NCBI GenBank assembly: GCA_944474755.1
Contig: OX104114.1
Coordinates: forward strand, 43,775,070-43,839,069
Direction: 5' to 3'
From: Limnoperna fortunei
Taxonomy: Eukaryota > Mollusca > Bivalvia > Mytilida > Modiolidae
Length of the DNA stretch: 64,000 bases
Shown: piece after piece, positions 1-19,103 of the stretch
Numbering within the stretch: position 1 is the first letter of the stretch
How the letters are laid out: each line of letters begins with the position of its first letter
Made by a program: the position numbers and the translations under genes
The notes under the pieces: generated by a model
Databases searched by the model: none
The model's input: the letters and a program-made list of their open reading frames with translations, nothing else
Told to the model about the DNA's origin: nothing

Positions 1-110
1 AGGCCGCTGCTGATATTTAATGCTATTTACGTAATGCTTATGACGAAATTTGTTTTCGTTACTGATGCGGAATGCAGGCGAGACGTTTTTCTGTGTCCAC
101 ACTTGTTATA
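1..110. repeat. Terminal fragment of a hairpin-headed, tandem-repeat element
   Basis: The first ~110 bases match the last ~108 bases of the element at 3605-4866 (4759-4866) almost base for base, including the end CAGGCGAGACGTTTTTCTGT. The window therefore opens inside the tail of another copy of this family. The rest of that copy lies upstream, outside the window. Confidence 0.8.
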
Positions 111-6442
<6,332 letters not shown>

Positions 6443-8800
6443 ACATAGGCCCACATTAAATTTCAGACATTTATATCATACATTTAGCTTGTATTGAAAT
6501 TAAGTGAAAATCATTTGTCTGTTTATGTACATAAATGATATAGAATAAAAGAAGGTTGAAAGTAGAAGGCCACATAAACAAACATTAAAGTTGTTCAGTC
6601 CAGAATTAATATTTCTGATGAACATTCATGTACAAGTTTAATGCTTCAGGTAGTTTTCATTCAAACCAGTGTATCATTGGCTTTTGCAAATTCTTTGCCT
6701 CAAAAGTAGTAAAAATATTTAAAAAAAAACACATGAAGCAGTATTAGGAGAACACAGAAGTGTTATATTTGAATTATAAGAAATTTTCAATGGCACTTAA
6801 TTTTAAAAAAAAATCTTAATATTACTTCATATATAACTGTTATCATGAGTATTATATAAGTGGACATGGTTAATGAATGAGAAATGATGTTTCCTCCTTT
6901 TTCCCAATCAACAATGATTGTTAAAGAAAAAACTAAAAAGTATAAAGTTAATTATGTAAATCTAACAAATTACTGATTATTGTCCACAATGTAATATTTT
7001 GTGATTTTTACTTTATGTACAAAAACAATGTCAGTCGTAAAGGTGTAGTAACTTTGTTGTAACTACAATCTCCTTAAAAATTAAAATAGAGAGAGCAAAT
7101 GTCATATTTTATTAGTGTTTATTATGTTAAGATTTATTGTTATGACCTTGCCAGTAATCAATGTCTTTTTTTCATAAAACCTCTGTCATGTACCATTGTT
7201 CTGTGCCATTATTACTTACATATTTGTTGGAATTCTAGTTTTTGTAATTTCAGAGTAACTTCCCCTTTTTATCACATATTTGGAAAACCACTTGTTTTTA
7301 AAAGGAAATTTAACCTCATCTTTTATATAACTGGGAACCTGCTCACTGGATGCTGGGCTACCAAAAATTTAGCTGTCTTTTAGCTGAGAGAGTCTCCTAT
7401 CTATATACAGACTGTCACAAGCGGTTTGTAGAAAAAAAATGTTGTGACTCTTACTTATTTTATTGATAGCCACATTCATTATAGCTTAGATGTTCTACCT
7501 TTCTACAGTGGAAGTGTGACTAGGTGGGAATAACATTTAGCTAGTCTACCATGACTTCATGAACATATGTCCGCTCCATTGAAAAAAATTCTAAACATAT
7601 ATGGTAACTATTTATTATTTTACAAAATAAGAGGTCAAGAGACAATTATGGGCGGACCACTCTGGCGGGATGGCACGGAAAATCCACTGTGCATTAATGC
7701 TTAAGGGAAGTAAACTCTGCCTTACAATGTAGGCATAAAGGCACGACATTATCTTTTCTTAGGAAAATTAGGTTTCTAAACTTTGTGTATATGCCAGTTT
7801 TTAAAATTTTTTACTTAAATCTCTCGTCAAGTCTGTTGAATTTACATATAGCTTTATTCCTTTTTTGTTTAATGTTTCTAAGGTGGTATAAGGGTTAAAG
7901 TTTTGATTTATTTTATAACAAAAAATATTTTATGACTTTTCATCACCGTGCCAAAATATGTGTGAAATATTGAAAATATTTTTTCTTTTCACTTTCAAGT
8001 TGAAATATATCTCAATTGTTTTAAAATTTGCAGTATGTATAAATTTTGCAAGTTACTTTGATTGTTATTCAGAGTTTTAAGAAGTTAATAGTTTCAAATG
8101 CTTTGTTAAGATTTTAAGCTTGGAATAGTTTTGATTTGATGTTTAAAGGAAAAAATAAATGCAGCACTAATTTAAAAAAAATTTAATACCTATTTATATA
8201 AATTACAACTTGCAACCTCAAAGTTAAAAAATCACTGCATCCATGTTGTTTGACAATGAATTCCCTAGTGCTGTCATATTTGGCCACTTAAGACATACAG
8301 CTGAATATCAAACTCCAGTGAATTTACTGATACAAAACTGTTTACTTTGTTTAAGTGGATACCGGTAGGTATGTTTAGAGTCTAATCCATATAATAATTT
8401 ACATGTAGACCTAATAGATAGTGAAAGTTAAGATGTTAAAACCAAAGGGCCTAATTTGAATCTATTCATATATTTATCAAGATAAAAAGTTATTTGGAAC
8501 CATTACTTGTTAAATACCTTTATACATGTACAATCATGTTAAATGGTACTTTAACTTTGTTTCAACCAATCAGCATTTGATTTCAGCTTATTAAAATGGA
8601 CAGGAGTTTGAATATCACTGTATCTGGTGCTTTATTTATGTTTCATTATTTGATATTTTCTTATTTGTATGTTACATTTCTGTTAGAATGCAGACATGCT
8701 GTTTTTTGTACTCCTATCCTTCTTAATGTTAAAAATGCATGTGTTGAAAGTGCTGTAAAAATATTGCAAAATAAAGGTGATTGAATGTGATTTTTGTTGC
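6443..8800 (+). other. SURF4 3' flank, probable 3' UTR
   Basis: AT-rich sequence follows the SURF4 stop and no recognisable coding sequence was seen. Polyadenylation-type AATAAA signals occur at 6544-6549 and near 8769. The transcript may end at the first or extend much further. No transposon ends were identified here. Confidence 0.4.
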
Positions 8801-10235
8801 ATTTGTAATTAGCTTTCAAGTAGTGGTGGGGAGACTGGAGAGCATATGGTTCTTACTGGGAACTGTGGCTTACTTCACAAACATTAGTATAGTTAAAAAT
8901 TGCAGAACAAAACAAAACAAAAAAGTATTTTGCAAAGCGGATCAATCATGAAATTGCAGGAAATAAAAGGGTTTTGTTTTGTGGTTCCTACCATTTGTTG
9001 TGGGTTTTGCAATAAGAAACCCCCTGAAATAAGTAAACAGACGACATAATCACTAGTTATACATATAAAATTGGTATTAACACTCTTTATAAGGATGATT
9101 GTTGGACATGAACGTCCTCAATGGTAGAATTCTGAAGTGGCGATCATTGTTACTATTCACAGTGGGATCCATATAGAGAAATTGATACTAATACATGGTT
9201 TCATTGGGTCGAGTCAACCAAGAAATATGCAAGTACAACATATCGGTCCTACTGTCATTAAAAAGTTGGTCCAGCAACACAGAAGACCTAGATTGCTTGT
9301 TATATAAAAGATTCACTAGGCTACATCGAGTCTTGACTCGTGTTCAAGACGCTTTTAGAATGAGTTGCAACATTTCAGCAGTCACCTTTGACAGTTTTGA
9401 TTTTATGTATAGGATCCCTGAAGAAGTATTACATGTTAATGATAAATTGTTTAGAATGTCTATTTTGAAAGATGTTATGCAATTTTTAATCGCCAGACCA
9501 CAAGTGACATTTTGATATATAAATGTTAATCTGTCCAGCCGTCGTCCACATGTAACATATCTTGAAAATGTTTCAGTTTTTCGTCGGACAGTAGACAGTT
9601 GTGAATTGTCTATACTTTTTGGTAAACTTAAGTTTTTCACTATCTGGTTATGAGACTATTCGTATTAAAATGAGTGATTTTGTTTAAATCAAAAACGCTT
9701 TAACCAATTTTGTTGAAATTTTTGGCATTGTTAATTTTAATAGAATTGCGCTTCCTTTTTTTATGATAAAGTAATATATTTTTAGTTATAGAGGCATGGA
9801 GCTTAGTTCGTGAAAAAGGGGCTGTTTTAGTTTTCAGACTCTTAACTCAAAAAAGGCTTTCATAAATGTTCTTGAAATGATTATGATAGAAATGAGTATG
9901 CTTATCGGTGCAGATAAAATTCGTCGTCCATGAAGTGTATAGCTGACTTCAAATGGGCGTATATGCTAATACATGTTATAGCAGAGCTATATTGTGTTGT
10001 CAAGGTTTTGTCTGGAATTATGAAGAAACTGTAGTGTCATTTCAGAAAACTGTCTCTCTTATTCCATTATTTTTGGATTGGAGCATACTTGATCGAAGTC
10101 AGACTCGAATTAGTAGATGTAGACATTACTAGTTAAACAGACCATTTTGGCCAACGGTCAAATGTCCAAATATAGTCACATAATTAGATTGTCATTGTCA
10201 TACACAATGTAGTAATATTAATTTAGAATCTATAT
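8801..10235. other. Noncoding stretch, one unassigned open frame
   Basis: A 106-codon open frame at 9195-9515 (+) lies 0.7 kb before the retroelement remnant. I do not recognise its product and it lacks clear motifs. The remainder is AT-rich. A region with CCGTCGTCCACAT and CGTCGGACAGTAGAC (9538-9600) resembles the start of other short dispersed repeats, but I cannot delimit it. Confidence 0.3.
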
Positions 10236-11805
10236 TTGTTTAAATCTGTATCTTCTTTTTTCATCTTAAACAAACACTGGGTTTACCACTCTTTTCTCTA
10301 CACCTGTCAACTTCTTATGGATTATGCAATTGAAGTTGGAGTAATAGATACATTTACATCTAAATATAAATTGAATAGCATCATTTGCGACATAACGACT
10401 TTCAGTCTTTTCAAAATCGTGCTGACAGAGCCTCTTCTTAATGACAGTAGAAAATTCCTTCACGTGAAATTTAGAAATAAAGGAATTGATGCATTAAACA
10501 TCAGCAATATTATTAAAAGAAAATAAGTGAAAGATCGGATATTTCAAAAATCAATCTATTATCGTGTCTTATAAACATATCAACACCATTGCCCGTAAAA
10601 TCCCCACTACAAACAAGCATTGCAGGACCTAGACATTGAAACATACCCCAATGAACCTACTAGATGCACTTGTTCTCATTCTCCTTTCATATACAATCCA
10701 TCTGGTCATGTCATTACTGGTGATCTGAACATCATTGACCACGAGAATCTCAGAAACACCATTTATCGTGGTCCATTATTTCTCGAGAACCTCAAAATAA
10801 ACTGGAATCTAAATTTCAAAACTATTTTGGATTCAGTTGAAGACTATGCCAGAGAATGAATTAAGATAGAAAGGGAACAAGACTCAAAACTAGATGCACT
10901 GTCTAACTGGGTAAGGACAATAAGTTCTTTGGTACAACGGCAAATTAAGAATCTCAGACATTACATTAATGATCGACCTAAATCCGTATTCAAAGACGAG
11001 GATGCAATGAGGTTCCTCAATTCCCACCATGACAAATATATATGTTGTCGTCCCTGAAGACAAGTCTTCTAACAACATTGTGATTGCATGCAAGTCACAT
11101 TACTATGAGTTAAAGAACTAGGCACAAAGGATAACTCTGGTAATTACACATACAAACGTACCATTTGACGAAGATAAAATCCTGGCTAACCATAAGTCCG
11201 TCATGGCTTCTTTGAATATTAATTACGACAAAGAGTCTGAAGACTTACCATACTTGTATTGGTTCCTAAATTACATAAAAATCTTTACAAGGAAAGATAC
11301 ATAGTCGGTTCATCTACATACTCTACCAAAAAGGTGTCAAAACGGTTGACTAAGATTATTAATCATAAGTGGATTCTTAAAACTTCAAAAGAACTTTAGG
11401 AAAATTTAAAATCTAGATATCTTAAATTTCAACCTTTGATTTTTCAACTCTTTATACTAAATTGCCGCACGAAAAACTGAAAACTAAAAACCCGTCTTAA
11501 GGAAATAATACATAAAGCCTTTGCTTCCACATATGCCTACAGATACATAGTTTTAGGTTACGAAAGTACGTTTTTTTTACTAAAGAACTAAAGGGTAAAT
11601 TATGCTACAGCGAAGAACGGGTTTATAGTATGCTAGATTTTCTGATCGACTGTTGGAGAATGTATTTTTCAGCAGACAATCGGAATTGCAATGAGTACAA
11701 ACTGTGCCAACTCCTTGCCGATTTGTTCCTGTACTCTTATGAAACAGAATTTCTTCAACGTCTTATTAAAGACAAGAAGATAGCAGAAGGTAGGTCATTT
11801 AATTT
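10236..11805 (+). pseudogene. Penelope-like retroelement RT, copy A (decayed)
   Basis: Conceptual translation across several frames gives, in order, KFLHVKFRNKGIDALNISNI (about 10450-10512), then SPFIYNPSGHVITGDLNI (about 10680-10735), a NINYDKESEDLPYLYW-like segment (about 11220-11260), a TFDFSTLYT-like segment near 11445 and LADLFLYSYETEF near 11715. That order matches a large RT family common in molluscs, which I take to be Penelope-like because of its FDFSTLYT and GIPMGTNCAP-type motifs. Stops and frame changes are frequent, so the copy is dead. It breaks off at a small DNA transposon at 11806. The frame 10620-10859 is one intact piece of it. Confidence 0.65.
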
Positions 11806-12082
11806 CAGTGGCGGATCGAGAGGGAGGAGGATGGGACGTTCGTCTCCACCCTAAAAATGAAATAAGAAAGAGAGAGTGAGCGAAAAAAGGAGGAAAAACA
11901 GACAGAGAAAAGAAAGAGTGACTGAGAGTGTGGTTAAAATGTTAAAAGTTGTAGTCCTCAACACCCTCTTAATAGCTTAAATCTCACCAGATTCTAGGGC
12001 TTCGCCCCCATCCGGGCGTTGCGGTCCACAGACCCATTGTCCGAATTTCGTCCCCTAGCCCAATTTTCTGGATCCGCCCCTA
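11806..12082. mobile_element. CAG...CTA/CTG MITE, hAT-like, inserted in retroelement debris
   Basis: The left end is CAGTGGCGGATCGAGAGG. The right end, read on the complement, is TAGGGGCGGATCCAG, so the ends are inverted repeats. Body phrases (AAAGAGAGAGTGAGCGAAAA, ATGTTAAAA, CAACACCCTCT, ATCTCACCAG) are shared with the element at 54452-54715, which defines a family. No convincing 8-bp target duplication is preserved here. No coding sequence was recognised. Confidence 0.65.
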
Positions 12083-12159
12083 AATTTTTTAACAACAGTA
12101 AAAATACAGTGACACTTTCTACTCCAGGATTAGAATAAATGAAAGGAGGATATGAACAA

Positions 12160-12960
12160 ATTCTTAAGACCTGATAGATATCTTGAAGTCTGGATCTCTT
12201 TCCAATTGCAATTACAACATTCAAACATTTGACTTTTCGACACTCTATTCGACCATCCGTCATAGGCAACTTTCTTAAAGATCTTATAAAACGCAGTTTT
12301 TTCAAACAAAAACCGGAAAGAGACGATATAAATACCTGGTGTTTCACGACTGAACCTACTTCGTCATCAATGACTCTAAATCTAATATTAAATATATTGA
12401 AGACCAAATCTGTCATATGTTAGATTTTCTCATTGAAAACATATTCGTCATATTTTGAGGACATGTTTTCAACAGACTGTTGGTATTCCATTGAGCACTA
12501 ATGGTGCTCCTCTCCTCGCCGACCTGTTTTTGTACTCTTGGTGACTATTTACCATTAATTTATCCTAGCGAGCTTGAATTAAAGACACCACCAATACACC
12601 TAGGTCAGTCTCTTACTTAGACCTACTTCTAGAAATAGACAAAGGAAAACTACAAACTAGACTCTACGACAAACGTGATGACTTAAACTTTTCAATTGTC
12701 AACTTCCGGTTCATCGACAGCTACATTCCAGCAGCTCCAGCGTATGGTGTGTACATTTCACAACTTATTCTAGATCCTGCGATCGGTTTTCCGATTTTCT
12801 AGACCGATCACTGCTGTTGACTGCTGAACTACTCAAACAAGGGTTTGTTGTACCTAGGTTGATGTTATCTCTCCAAAAGTTCTATGGTCGTCACCATGAC
12901 TTATTTAATCGTTATAAGAAATCAGTATCTCAAATACGATCTGACATTTTCGCCGAGTCA
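12160..12960 (+). pseudogene. Penelope-like retroelement RT, copy B (5'-truncated, decayed)
   Basis: Immediately beyond the MITE the RT family restarts upstream of where copy A stopped, so this is a second, overlapping copy. Translated pieces include FSTLYS-like sequence near 12235, DLIKRSFFKQKPER near 12280, HVFQQTVGIPLSTNGAPLLA near 12465-12525, then LYDKRDDLNFSIVNF and IPAAPAYGVYISQLI (about 12660-12770), and a C-terminal FYGRHHDL-like stretch near 12880. The segment that should carry the YIDD catalytic motif is missing between about 12545 and 12580. Stops and frameshifts are present. Confidence 0.65.
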
Positions 12961-13240
12961 TAGGTAGCTGAGTCATAGGTAGTGATTCCTATCCTGTATT
13001 TGACTTTTCCTTAGACATGACAATGAGTAACTCGACGGGTGTCTAATTAGAGGAAGGCACTGCTTATTCGTCCGGAGCACCTGAGTGCACCGATGGTTTT
13101 TATTGGGTACGTGTTACTCTCTTTCTGTTTTTTGTGTTTTTGATTTTTGCTCTGTATCCGGATTTGTAACTGTCCCTTGACTTTTGGCTCTTGTTGTTCG
13201 GTCGGTTTTCTTTGCTGTTTTTCTTACTGAATGGCTTCCG
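12961..13240 (+). repeat. 3' tail of the Penelope-like retroelement family
   Basis: A noncoding tail follows copy B, with the signature GAGTAACTCGACGGGTGTCT, CCGGAGCACCTGAGTGCACC, GGTTTTTATTGGGT and TTGTTGTTCGGTCGGTTTTC. The same tail recurs at 19586 and 31069 (+), and on the minus strand at 32735 and 34385, twice joined to RT remnants. It is therefore the conserved 3' end of the element. Confidence 0.8.
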
Positions 13241-14670
13241 TAAATATATCTTTCAGAACTAGAAAATAAAGAAAGCACAGCTTCATCTACATCATTTTTA
13301 GACTTACAACTCGAATATTAAACCAACGGTCATCTTAGCATACAAATTTACAACAAACGGTCATCTTAGCATACAAATTTACAACAAACGAGAAGATTTT
13401 GAATATTAAAATAAAAAAAATTCCTCAATATATGAGGATGGAGCCAATGCAAAACAAATTTATATTTGAAAATATGTCTTTGCCCTGCTAATTAAAAAAG
13501 GTTATTGCTCACTGCATATAACTAAATAAGTAAAAAGTTTATAAATCGCTAGAAAATAAACAATATACTAACATAAATATTACTAATATCAATACCAGAT
13601 AAACAGCTTAAACTTTATTAGTACTTTAATAATATATCTATGTACAGTATTTTATAAGGTGTCAAAAATGTGCATCCCAACAAAATTCTGTATAGCTTGA
13701 AAACGTCATGGTCTTGTTCAAATTTGCAACGTTCCACCCAACAGGTGTGCATTGCTAGCAATGCAAATGGCTCGATTCGCCATTTCTACCTACCCGTAGC
13801 ATTAAAAATTCTGGTAAATTCCAAACACTCTTGTTTCGTAGAGAACAAAATATGTACCGTATCTTCACCCTTGCTAAGGGTGGTATATTTTTTTTACTAA
13901 ACAAGGGGCTGTGATCCCATTTTCCATTCCACCACCCATATTAAACTTTTCTACTACAATGTAAAAAGTCAATAAACTACATGAACTAGTACCATGCATG
14001 CTTTATGAATACAAATTGTACATTTCTCCTTAATTATTTGAAAGTTTTGTTCGATTTCCCTGCAAAATGATAGCATGTGCTTTTTAAAAATCAGATTTTC
14101 ATTTGATTGGTCAAATATATCAATCGTACGCCCCCATTTAAGGGATTAATCGTGTTAAAAGTAATTTATAGCGACCGCTTTCCAAATTAGGCAAATACTC
14201 TTCGTTCGTGCACACATGGAGACGCAGGAACCCTGAACAGTGAGGATGCACTTTTTCATTCTTCGCATTCGAGTGTTTTGTCCAACTCGGAAGACTGCTA
14301 AAAATATATATACAGTATAAGGACAAGGTTTAAAAACAGGGAAAAGGTGAGGCTCCACCGAGCCTTTCCCCGTTCGTTTCCAGTTTTTATATGTCAAGTC
14401 AGTACGCTAATCTTATTAATTCTGCAATCTGTCGTACTATTTAATCACATAGTCATTAGTAAATTGTTTTTTGTATTATTTTAAAATTCAGTTTAAAATT
14501 ATACCCGTAATACACCTAACACATTAATGACGTAAAATTGAGTTTGTGAAGAACGTGTTCTACTGATAGGGTGAATTATGCAAACGTAATGAACGCAGAG
14601 AAATAACACGTAATGTGCACGATTTAAACATCGATATTTTACATTGGCAAGAAAGGTCACCAATTACATT
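13241..14670. other. Noncoding AT-rich stretch
   Basis: No coding signature was seen. A 32-base phrase (AACGGTCATCTTAGCATACA and following) is directly repeated at about 13324 and 13356. A small stem (GGCTC/GAGCC) lies near 14352. Confidence 0.4.
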
Positions 14671-14872
14671 CACTCAAACTCAATAAAAGAGTGCAATGAC
14701 CAAACTAAAGTGTAATTTTTTTTATCATATGTTGAAAACGAATGAATTAGTTTTCGACTTTAAGAGTATATATATATGAGATTGTCTTCTAATTTTTTTT
14801 TCAACATCGAATGAAGCGTTTTAGAAAAAAGCCAAAATAACAAAACCACATTTTTAGCTAAAATTGTTGGTT

Positions 14873-15806
14873 GAAAATGTACGTTACTTGCATACCTATG
14901 TTTTTCTGATGCAGATAAAATGAATTAATGGTTACCAGAGTATCAATATGAGCTCCTATATGCAAAAGGGAATGTCGATTTATTAAGAAGCATATTATTG
15001 ATTTTTAGCATGTAAACATGGTAAAATATAGCAATCTCGTTTCTTAGAAGATATGTTAAATTTTAACCTCCTTTATTACCTGCTTTAAACAAAAACAAGA
15101 CGTTTGCTCCAAATACTTCCATTATTAATTATAATTTAATAGAGTAATATGTTTGGTTAATATGAGTTTAATTTACAAATGAAAAAACAACAAAACAACA
15201 AATGAACATGTATGATATCTAGTTTAGACAAAAATCATTAAACGGAAACTCAATGAAAATGTAACGTACATTTCTGCCAGTAGATTAATTCTCTTACGGG
15301 TTGAACTGCCAATGAATCATGTCTTTTCTCAATTAATGCATATCTTTTATGCATTTACACAAGACCTTATCTTTACAATTAACGCTATTTTAGCATTCAA
15401 GGTTTTAAATTCAATTTTTACATAGCCGTCGCACATTTAGTCATGTAAGGATTAAATTTAGCTTCAAACAAGACTATTTGTCAATAATTTACGTATTTTT
15501 CCGGTATTTATTTGGAAGAATATATAAAAAAAACGCTTATGAGCAAATAATGAATATGGTTATGCTAAATACCTTCTTAGAGACATGTGAAAATATACGT
15601 TACTTTGTATTTAAATGTAAGCTACTTTGAATTAAAATGTACGTTACACAAATATAGACGATCTCAAAAGCAAATTCAACTTAAAATTAGGTTCAGACTG
15701 TAATTATGTTTACAAGCACACGCTTTTAAAACAATTTAAAGTTCCACTTTAAAAGTGAACATGAAACCAACGTTCGAAATCATCATTGACTGAAATGTCC
15801 GTTACA
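14873..15806. repeat. Left cluster of GAAATGTACGTTAC motifs
   Basis: Copies were seen at 14873-14887 (GAAAATGTACGTTAC), 15261-15273 (complement), 15589-15603 (GAAAATATACGTTAC), 15612-15624 (weak), 15634-15647 and 15792-15806 (GAAATGTCCGTTAC). Spacing is irregular, so this is not a simple tandem array. Confidence 0.65.
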
Positions 15807-16062
15807 GATCAAGTCACAGCTCAAGTTCCGATATTTTGTCCCAATCAGTATCATTTAACCTTTAACCAAAAAAGTGGCCCTATTATGTTGCTTTCAAATT
15901 GCCACAGGGCCAATAAATTGGCCATATAATACAATAAAGTCTTAATCAAAATTATGCAAATGAGCCGAAACTATAACCATACTTCATACTATGGTTACGT
16001 TATTGGTGGTTTTATATCATGAAAGGTAAAACAACAAAATTGTCATAACTGACATGTATACT

Positions 16063-16103
16063 GTGACGTCATGTTACGGTGAAGTCAATGTACATGACGT
16101 CAC
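16063..16103. repeat. Hairpin of paired CRE-like palindromes
   Basis: GTGACGTCATG (16063-16073) and CATGACGTCAC (16093-16103) form an 11-bp inverted repeat. Each arm contains the CRE palindrome TGACGTCA. It lies just upstream of the MITE at 16157. Confidence 0.6.
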
Positions 16104-16156
16104 GCCGATGTACGTTTCGTGTACTCATAGCGTATGTAATGTCGGGCATCTGGGGT

Positions 16157-16522
16157 GCTTTCCATTATCCGGTACGTACCAGTTGTACCTCCCAAAACTG
16201 AAATGGAACGCGACGTACCTATCGGAACGTCTGATTCGTCAATTTTTTGGTTCCAACTTTGTTCCAAGATGGCGGACACAGACACGGAAAATGTGATGTG
16301 GAAGTGGATTTTAAGCTTTAGACGAAAATTAAAAAAAGAACAACCTTTGACATTGTGAAAATCTATCAAAGGAGTGAAGGAGTGAAATTTTAAGACACGT
16401 ATGGTTATATTTATGGTATATCAATGTATTTTTAAGCGCAGCCATTTTGAAACAAATCGTCTGCCTTGGACGTTCCATTATCCCGAACCGATCCGGACAG
16501 TACGTACCGGATAATGGAAAGC
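16157..16522. mobile_element. MITE with perfect 23-bp terminal inverted repeats
   Basis: 16157-16179 (GCTTTCCATTATCCGGTACG and three more bases) is exactly complementary to 16500-16522. The 366-bp body has secondary inverted pieces (GGAACG, TTCCATTATCC). It also holds a short open frame from the ATG at about 16269, in the good initiation context CCAAGATGG, reading MADTDTENVMWKWILSF and ending at 16356. That may be the N-terminus retained from a parent transposase. No target duplication was resolved and the superfamily is not assigned. Confidence 0.75.
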
Positions 16523-16524
16523 AA

Positions 16525-18455
16525 GCCTGGATTCGAGTTTTTTCACCAGAGGAGAGGGATGTTAGATCGTTGATGAGTAATCCTGGACCACGCAATATAT
16601 CTCCATGCGGTGCTAAACCCTGTAGTGTAATTCATGTTAATTTTCACTCTGAATCTGATGTAAAAAATCGTTATTGAAACAAACAGGTGAAAGAAAATTA
16701 TTAAAAAATCATGTAACGGTTTGAACTTCTTTATCCCCGGGATCTAACCCAATCTTCAATCGCCTTCATCTCGTATTGTATCTATCAATTTGTTGAAAGT
16801 ATAATATACATGCACCCAAGTGTCGTGTGTCCATTCTCGTCCATCGCTAGTTGAACAAAGGAACGAAAAACCTTCACTTATAATTCTATAGTCGGGGCGC
16901 CGCTACTGTATCTTTGTAAACGTGCATCTTCTGACATAATTCAAGACATCCGTCTTTTAAATAAAATCATATAATTGGCACTTTCAATGCGGCACAAAAA
17001 TTGCAGTATTTTATAATAGGCTCTCACGAAAAAAAACCAACGTGACAAAACATAATTTAAAGAACTATAATGTATCTCGTAAAAGCAGACATTTATGATG
17101 TCAGAGTCAGGTAAGCCCGGTGTCTTCCTGAGTATGTCTCGTAAAAGCGGACACTGTCGAGTATTTTCAGAAATTACAAAAAATCAGGCTTATGTCGATT
17201 TCTTCGTTAAATTGTTTGGGACCTATATTTCACATGAAATAAGAAAAAAATGTTTTCATGTCACCTTTACATGCAAGCTACATGTAATTTTATGTGAAGT
17301 TGAATTTAGATCGTAATGAGACTGGTACACATAGGCCAGAGCTAATTAATGCCAAAAACGTGGAAGGTTTCGACAAATATGCGCCGAGTGTGATATCAGT
17401 GTATTCCAGACATATTCGCTTGCTGTAGTATAAGTTATTATATTCTATCACGGGAAGGAAATAATTCCCCAACTCTAAATTAAAAATTCATATAGTTTAG
17501 GGCATAATATTGAGCAATACATAGAGTTAGTTAATTCATATTTAATCAAATAATGGGAACAACGATTTTTTGCACTATAACTCACATAAATTTGCAAGTT
17601 GTTAGACATGCAGAAAAGTTCCCAAAATATCAACTATTTAAAGAAGATTCATAATTTCATATATTAGAAGTCCTAACTAAGATACAAACAGTCATTTAAC
17701 ACAGAAATTTCGAGGTCGCATGTTTATCGGAAGCTAGTGGTTATATACCAATAAAAAAGAATTGACAAGACACAATTTACATTCTAGATTTGCCTTTATT
17801 TGTAATCTGGTCTACATTTTTTTGTGTCTATAAATAAAATAAAAATACGACAGGCACAGAACAATGTAGAGAAAAATTCATTATGTAGATAAAAAGTTGA
17901 TGGTCTAAAAAGATGTTTACATAATTTTTTGTTCCTATTTGAAACTGCAACGTTCCACTTTTTGTTCACGTACGTTCTCATGTGAAAAATGGCACAGAAC
18001 AGAAAAAAACAACAGAAAAAATGAAAAAGCTCTACGCATAGAAAAAGTTATTTAAGTTTAAAACGTTTGCTGACGGTTTCAATTGGAAAAAGGACAATTC
18101 TACTTTTTTCAAGAGTAGAAATAATCCCAAGTTCCCATGTGAAAAATGAAATTCCCATGGGAACTTACAAAATTTTCCAAGGAAGCAATCGTCGTTTTCT
18201 GGCACATTATTACAGTCTGTTGTCTTTTTTTTTTACATAAAATTCAGTTCATGCACCTAATATTAAGGCATGTCGGATTTGTCAAATCTAAATTAGTAAA
18301 TATGTTTCAGAAGATGTATTAACCAAATAAGTGAGAGTCATAAAGGGTGTACTTTGCTCCACTAATTTCTGAATCTCAGATTTTATTTACAAGTATTTGT
18401 TAACACTAATACCACCATAATAATTTTAAAAGTATTAAATATTCGATATGACATT
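16525..18455. other. Noncoding interior of the putative large transposon
   Basis: No recognisable coding sequence was found on either strand. Two related phrases, ATGTATCTCGTAAAAGCAGA and ATGTCTCGTAAAAGCGGA, stand near 17070 and 17134. AAGTTCCCATG and CATGGGAACTT form a small inverted repeat at about 18130-18167. Confidence 0.35.
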
Positions 18456-18462
18456 GTTTGTG

Positions 18463-18830
18463 TTCCTCCAACGAAAGTTGGGGGACACAGATTTTCGGTC
18501 CGTTTGTTCGTTCGTTCGTCTGTCCCATCTCGGGTTTAACTTGCGTTTAAGTTTTTTTTTATAATTTGTTTATGAATATTACTTCACATCTTTATGAACC
18601 TTGGTATATAGTTACAACAAGATAAGATCTTTTCACTGGTGAAATTCTGCAGGGATGTGCCAAATATTTCCCGCTTGAATGAACTTGAGAAAACAGGAGG
18701 TGTCACACTTGGCACACCGTGACGGCAATAGAACTAGAAGATCCCAGTCATTTCCTGTAAATTGGTTAAACCAAAAGAATGTATAGTCTGTTCGAATCGT
18801 TGTAGGGGACAAGAGCTGTCCGTTGTGTCG
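18463..18830. repeat. Third hairpin-headed repeat element
   Basis: GTGTTCCTCCAAC GAAA GTTGGGGGACAC makes a hairpin at about 18461-18490. It is followed by ATTTTCGGTCCGTTTGTTCG and further CGTTCGTC repeats. The stem-GAAA-stem head resembles the element at 3605, although the sequence differs. The downstream boundary is uncertain and I recognise no protein. Confidence 0.5.
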
Positions 18831-19103
18831 GGAAGGGCTTCATCCATTGTGTGCAAAGAAGCATTACTGTCAAATGCGTGATCAATAAAGTCGTGCTCAC
18901 GTCTCATCATTTACTTTTAATACACAAGAAATAAATTATTTTTCTTTCAAACTGTTTGTTCAGAATAATTTTAATTTAAAAAACCCCCACATGTTTAAAA
19001 ACAAAAACTTTTGGTTTTCAAATACAGTTTGTATTTGTTTTTTAATTACGTATTTGAACATTCTGTCGATTTTTGTCAGCGTTCCAAGCAAGAACAATTT
19101 GTT

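Noticed and set aside
9195..9515. 106-codon open frame before the Penelope-like remnant
   Set aside because: No motif was recognised and the composition is not distinctive. It might be an unrecognised N-terminal piece of the retroelement, but I cannot support a gene call.
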